Source: Campylorhamphus procurvoides
Lineage: Eukaryota; Chordata; Aves; Passeriformes; Dendrocolaptidae
Assembly (NCBI GenBank): GCA_013396655.1
Contig: WBMV01008303.1
Coordinates: forward strand, 1,028,358-1,092,357
Length of the DNA: 64,000 bases
Direction: 5' to 3'
Of the stretch, positions 58,745 through 64,000 are shown piece by piece (the first letter of the stretch is position 1; every line of letters begins with the position of its first letter). The translations under genes were made by a program, and so were the position numbers. Under the pieces are notes generated by a model. It did not search any database, was not told the DNA's origin, and saw nothing but the letters and a program-made list of their open reading frames with translations.

Positions 58745-60737
58745 CTGGACTGGACTAGGTGACATGTTCAGCTGTGCAGTCCTGGTAATTTTCTAATGTG
58801 TATCTTATAATGACATTTCCTACCTACTGTGTTGAGTTTGGGAGAGGTGTGATGTAAGAAAAGAGTAAAAATGCTGTATCAGCACTACTGGACAGATGCC
58901 ACTGGGAAACTCCTTCCCATGAGACAATCCCCTATTTAACTGCTTATTTTCTTGTGCTTCTGAAGAGCCTTCTTGATTTCCTCTTACTGGTAGATAATGA
59001 ATATGAAATGGTATCAGAGCAGGGTAATAACTTGCCAAATTTTTCATTAAGAAACCAAGCTTCCTATTGCAACCCTCATTCAGCCTCTGCATGTGCAGAA
59101 GGGATTTGTGAGATCAGGACTAGCCTTGATAGGTGTGGCCTGTTCCATGACAAAAAATTAGAGATTAAAGGTGGTGACTGCTGAGGGTGACTTTATTTAA
59201 ACGATTTCTAATTATTTTTAAGTCTAAAGCAGTCATTTATAACACTGCCAGAGAGGAATTCAGGAGCCCTCAGTGGTGGCTCAGCTCTATATTCCTATTT
59301 TAGCACAGCTGTCAAATGAAAGCTTGGAAATTTAAAAAATAATAGTAATGTTTTTTAAATTGCTTGTTTTACTTTTTTTTCTTACCAAAACCAATCAAAT
59401 CCTGTTACCACTCAGAAAACACAGATAAAATTTAAAAATAATTAATTGTATACTTATTAATCTTTTAAAAATTATTTGTCTTGGAGACAAGCACTCACTA
59501 AGCAAAAATTATATTAAATTGTTAAGCAAACAAAATAGAGGTTTAGAATGAAAACCCCTCTGGGGGGTTATCTACTGTGGTCTGTACCAGGAGACAGGGT
59601 CTGTGTCTCTGCACAGGGATGTGTATTCTCTCCACTGAGCCAACCATTTTGCCAGTGGATAGGCCTGTGTTTAAAATTATACACTTTTTTTTTCCCAATT
59701 AAAAGGAACAGGGGAGGAAACAAAGACTAAGAAGCAGCAGAGGAGATCTGAAGGACAAGTTCAAGATGTTCATTGCCTTGACATTGCCAGACCCCGCAGA
59801 AGGGATGCATTAAAGCTGTGATGGTGTGGGTGAGTGCTCAGCACTCAGTTATACCTTTGCAGTGTTAAAGGAGCAAGCTCTCCCTCACACCTGCCTCACC
59901 AGGTTTGCTGCAATGACTTGGGTGAACCAGAAGGACATAGAGAGGGAATCTCCTTCTGTGCTGATCAAAGGAGAGGTGGACGCACGTCAGGCAGAAAGCA
60001 CCCCTGGTCCCAGCCCTTGAGGGCAGCAACCAGCTGAGGCTGCTTGCCAGGATTTCACAGCCTCCACAAAATCTCAGTATTGTGTGACAAATCAAAATTG
60101 CTTGTCTCTACCTGGCTGAATGCATTTCCACTTGATGGGTTTTATATTTGTACGTGTCTCCAGCAGAGGAATGTGCAAGTATGGAAGTGCTGAAATTTTC
60201 AGGACATCTAAGTAACGTGGGTTTTTTAATAAAAAAGAAGTTTGTGATTCATTTTATGACAGCAAAAATACATTTGTTCACCAGTAAAAGCCTCTCCATG
60301 AATAAGAGAGGTGCAAGGATGTTTCAGTGAGTGAGCTGGCTGCATATTGATGAGACCACTGGAGCCTCATTAATCTTAGTGGTGATACTGGTAACAACAT
60401 GTGTTGGCAGTGGGGTGCAGAGCCAGCCCTAATTCTGAGCCCTAATTCTGATCCAAGCCCAGGCAGCCCTTGAAAATTGTTGGTGAGTTTTTGTGTGTTG
60501 AAGCCAGAGCACAGGCTTTGTTTGTGTGGAGCAGGCAGTGGATGTGACTGACCCTCTGTGTGGTCTGTGGTGCCCAGGTGAGACAGTGCAGTCCAGCACT
60601 TGTTTGCTTGGGAAGCAGTGACAATGCAGTCAGTGCTGGGGACCTGCGTGGAACTGGGGATTCCTGGTCTGCTACTGATCTGTTATATGGTGTGTTTGAC
60701 CTTCTGCTTCCCTGCACTGTCACTCATTGTCTTGCCT
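58745..60737. other. AT-rich unique DNA, nothing recognised
   Basis: Positions 59.33-59.53 kb are very AT-rich. A 13-base unit, AGCCCTAATTCTG, is directly duplicated at 60425-60450. No exon, RNA gene or repeat family is recognised. Confidence 0.45.
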
Positions 60738-60838
60738 ATTTAGACTGCAAACCTTTCAGAAAGGAGATTATTTCTAGCCTGAAGGATCACTGGTATTATT
60801 TGAATCTCTAGATGCTTCTGTGATAATAATAGTAAAGA
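60738..60838 (+). repeat. Ancient retroposon 3' tail
   Basis: TATTTAGACTGCAAACCTTT at 60737-60756, AGGAGATTATTTCTAGCCTG at 60762-60781, GTATTATTTGAATCTCTAGA and TGCTTCTGTGATAATAATAG at 60812-60831 follow an old amniote retroposon end ('tagattgtaagctctttggggcagggac...ggggcctctaggtgctactgtaatacaaataata'). The same class is seen at 14005-14100. Confidence 0.55.
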
Positions 60839-62399
60839 AGATTGAAAAACTGTTTTAAATACATGGTGCTGTATACTTGTGAGAGACAAGGTATAGAAAC
60901 ACCAAAAGAAATGGTGTGACCTTGTTGTGGATACTCCTCAGCTGGAAATGCAAAGATTTTGAGAGAAGAGTTAGAGAGGAGCTGTATAAGGAGCAGGGGC
61001 AAACAACCTAATTACATTTAAGGTGATACTTGTTGAAAAGAAATGTGTGAAATGGAGTTTTATTCTGGTTCTGGGCAAGAGTGGGAACTGTTCCCAGTGA
61101 CCCATGAATGGCTGTTCTGGGGTCTCATGGCCAGTGAGCACAGGGAGAGAACACAAAGGCAGAGATTTACATGACAGTAAGAGCATCTGAACTTACTTTT
61201 TAATGTAACTAGATTACTGCATTTTGCCTTAGCTGAGAACCAAATAGATTGACTGAAGCAACACATAAAAGCAGCATTATAAATTTTGTAGGGGAGAGCA
61301 ATTTGGCAGAGACGAAGCAACTTCAGCATGCAAAGAAAAGCTGTGCTTCACTCATCAGCCACATTTTCATTTTCCTGTCTGCAAAACAGAAAGCAAGGGA
61401 AAACCAAGTAACATAATTTACCTGTGTATTCAAAAAAAATTAAGGTGAAGAAATGGAAGGCTCAACATAAAATGCCACCATAATATTTAACATGGAAAAG
61501 TTTCCAGGAGCAGGAATCTGCCAGGCCATGGCACAGAAAGGATGCTGTTCTCTGTTTCTCAGGGAGCTGCAGGCCAGGTGATCAATAGAGTCCAAATTTG
61601 CAGCAAGCAATTCGGAGTTGAGAAGAGCACAGGCAATGGAGAGGATGTTAAAGTTACGTAACCAGACAAATAAGAACCCGGCAGCAGCTGAAATTCACCT
61701 GAAGGGATGTTTCTGGGTAGTGAATGATTAAAGCTACTACCACTTATTACTGTTTGCAATTCTATAGGTAACAAATAACCTGTAAACCTGGATTATTACA
61801 AATTCAAGTTGTGTGGAGTAAGAACAATGTCATATATAACCCATACATAAGAGGTGTAAACCTGTATGCTGCAAAACATGAAGCATAGCTCCTGGTCCAA
61901 CTTCATGAGGAGTTAGTAGATTTACTTTGTAGGTGTTTTGTCATAAATGCCTATTGCAAAGAGGGGCCATATTTCTCTGAGCCAAGAAACAATTTTGGTA
62001 GCCCTCCCAGTGCATACATTATCCAGTTATATATATAACCCACCTTGGGCATAAGAAAAGTAACTTCTATATAGCTTCAAAAAAGATGCCTCATTTCTCC
62101 TTTCACTTATCTGGCTATTTGATTCTTCTTCATTCAGAACATCCTTTTTAAGACAATTCACTTGTTCTTCCCAATCAGCCCTTCAGTCCAGTCCAGGGGC
62201 CCCCCAGATCTTTTTTGTTCAGAACACTTCAGCTCCTCAGAGTTCTAAAGTCAGCATTTTATGTCTTCCTTTTCTTGACAGAAAACATAGTCACTTCAGA
62301 GCCGATTAACATTTTTGTTACAGAACTGTTTTCCCATCAGACAACATGATTTCACCTAAACTGAAATTTGCAAGGATAAAATGTCATTTCTGACACACC
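60839..62399. other. AT-rich unique DNA, nothing recognised
   Basis: No known repeat or exon was seen. Short TATATA runs lie near 61832 and 62029. CAGTCCAGTCCAG at 62186-62198 is a small direct repeat. Confidence 0.45.
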
Positions 62400-62425
62400 A
62401 AAAAAAAAGGGGGGGGGGGAAAAAA
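62400..62425. repeat. Homopolymer block A9-G11-A6
   Basis: A run of nine A, eleven G and six A follow each other without interruption. Long G homopolymers are rare and unstable in vertebrate DNA, so length errors in the assembly are possible here. Confidence 0.9.
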
Positions 62426-62689
62426 TGGTTTTCCAGCTGGGAGAAGCATAACAAAATATTTTGTTTGGGGTTGACATTTCAACATGAAATTACTTGTTTC
62501 TTGTTTCAATATGTAAAAATGCCGTAACAGAATGACATGTTGGATCATTCTGTTTTGATATAAAATGTCTAGATCTCACCATTTATACTTTTCCACAGAA
62601 TTTTTGCTTTCCATTCAATTGTTTTGAAATTCCCTGTGGGAGGAAAATTCCATTTCCTCCTCTGCCCTCACACTGGTAGGAGAGACTGT

Positions 62690-63025
62690 TCTGAACCCAA
62701 AGGAGCAGGTAGGAGAGTCAGGCAGCCTCAGTTTCACATCCTGTGTTGTATGTCATAGCTTAGCTGCATAAATTCGACCAAACTGCTTCACTTCTTAAGA
62801 GGTTGGGTGGATTGTGGAGATTTTGGTTCAAATGAGGCAGAATACCTGTCTACACTCCCAGCAATGCTTTGGAAAATCATCAAATCCAGTTTGTGATTTA
62901 GGAATAACAGTAGCTGCCTTTCTCACAGAGAGGATGCGAGTCTTAACTGGTGCTTATTAAATTCTCTCTCAGATTCTTGAAAGATGCCATAGAAGTCTAA
63001 AGCAACATTTACTGAAATGAGTTAT
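62690..63025 (+). repeat. Possible worn MIR-like element, sense
   Basis: TCAGGCAGCCTCAGTTTCAC at 62719-62738, AATTCGACCAAACTGCTTCA at 62771-62790, and at the far end CAGATTCTTGAAAGATGCCA at 62971-62990 followed by TAGAAGTCTAAAGCAACATT resemble MIR parts, the last one its 3' tail ('gagattcttggatgaaaggtgctatagaagtgcaaagtatt'). The overall length is greater than one MIR, so this may be two pieces or chance. Confidence 0.35.
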
Positions 63026-63750
63026 TCAGGTGACTTGCAAGTGCTGAGCAAACTTTGCTGTTATTTTTAAATAAATGCAAATTATTTGGTTTGAACAGTT
63101 CCTCTAATCCCCTCTGCCAGGCTCTGAACTCTCTTCTTTGGGTTCTTCTCCTTGCTCCACTTTTTTGTGCATTTCTCAGTAGATTGAACAGTGGCAGTAG
63201 TTACAAGGATAGTTTCTTCTGTTGCTGATGATGCACAGACATCCATAAGAAGTTTCCATGCTGTTTTTCACTTCCAGCCACATAAGCACACCTCTGTCCT
63301 TTCCTTTGTTTTGTCCATTATTGGCATCATCTCTACCTCGTGCACACAGACACAGAGTGGCAAAAGTTATGGGACCAGGAGGACAGAAAAAGCTTCAAAC
63401 CAGAGTGGATAAAGTAAGGGGTTTCATCCAGGGCTCCTTTAGCCAAGTCTCTGTCATGCTTTGCTTGACATTCAGACATTTAAAATGATTTTCCACAGAG
63501 AGTTAAAATGTAGACAATACCAGTTCAAGGGGAAGAAGATGGGCCAGGACTCTTGATTGCACTGTACTGAAGGTTCTTGTTCTCTCCAGCTCAGGGCTCT
63601 CCGTGCCAGGAGCTTGCACTGAAACTAAGCCAGTTCTGTAGGCTCCAGTTCAAGGGTGCTAATGCTTTCACTCCATGTTTGCACTCAAATAAAAACATGA
63701 ACACCACTCCTATCAAATTCTGCAGGATCTGGATGAAGTCCTGTTTTTCG
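63026..63750. other. Unique DNA, no gene recognised
   Basis: Short plus-strand frames (73 and 76 codons at 63191-63412 and 63258-63488, 101 at 63577-63882) overlap or adjoin and have no recognised motif. Nothing else stands out. Confidence 0.4.
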
Positions 63751-63818
63751 CAATCCTCTTTCTTTTCTCCTTTCTGTCCCTGCTCTTCACCTCCCTCAGC
63801 ATCTCTCTCCTTTCTGAG
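63751..63818. repeat. Pyrimidine-rich tract
   Basis: Nearly all C and T on the plus strand, with CTCTTTCTTTTCTCCTTTCT and CTCTCTCCTTTCT runs. Such tracts can form triple-helix structures when mirror-symmetric, but symmetry here is poor. A possible acceptor (CATATCCCCAG) and donor (GTCAG then GTAAGC at 63989) follow near the right edge, too close together (26 bases) to call an exon. Confidence 0.6.
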
Positions 63819-64000
63819 TTTTCATCTGGATTCCATCACTCATGGGTCAAGTGTGCTCTGTTCTGCAGCACCTGCCATTTAGCCACACCACCAAACATCC
63901 CCCCTCTCCACAGGTCTCTACCTCTCCCACCTGAAAATGAACCTCTTGTTTCTCATATCCCCAGCTCTTTTAGGCTGTTGTTTGTCAGGTAAGCTTCAGT

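Noticed and set aside
1..64000. CRISPR array, bacterial operon, prophage or toxin-antitoxin system
   Set aside because: No regular spaced repeats of that type, no dense coding, and the repeat content is that of a vertebrate.

Overview
The window looks like a piece of a bird genome holding no protein-coding gene that I can recognise. Evidence for a bird: the 3' tail of a CR1 LINE at 38580-38735 matches the well-known avian CR1 end. There is a second avian-type CR1 tail at 23385-23495. Several much older CR1 copies and many worn MIR-type SINEs of the kind shared by amniotes are present, and repeat load is low. I cannot name the species or the chromosome. No reading frame exceeds 199 codons, none resembles a known family, and most overlap repeats or simple sequence. 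No rRNA, tRNA, CRISPR array or bacterial-type feature was seen.

Layout: positions 1 to about 540 are the edge of a CpG island. Its first 170 bases are a degenerate 23-bp GC-rich tandem array, and a promoter may lie here or just left of the window. From about 540 to 25,600 the sequence is ordinary AT-rich intergenic or intronic DNA. It carries scattered MIR-like SINEs (near 5.3, 6.8, 9.5, 13.0, 16.7, 18.6, 22.4 and 24.2 kb), old CR1 pieces (5.7 and 15.6 kb), one younger CR1 tail (23.4 kb) and a TA/CA microsatellite (5.2 kb). Positions 25,600-26,800 form a GC-richer patch with two separate minisatellites (about 46-bp and 33-bp units). Another minisatellite with an exact 57-bp unit lies at 30,461-30,680. 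From 31 to 64 kb the pattern returns to mostly unique DNA with MIR and CR1 relics, a GT-rich tract (35.8 kb), a CR1 tail (38.6 kb), G-quadruplex-type motifs and pyrimidine-rich tracts.

No set of genes works together here. The most useful leads are the CpG-island edge, three candidate exons with strong splice signals (1440-1540 on +, 4072-4168 on -, 15038-15078 on +), two perfect-stem hairpins, and a dense set of ancient repeats that may include exapted regulatory elements. I did not find a previously undescribed biological system and do not claim one. Repeat names come from recall of consensus sequences, so borders and subfamily names are approximate.
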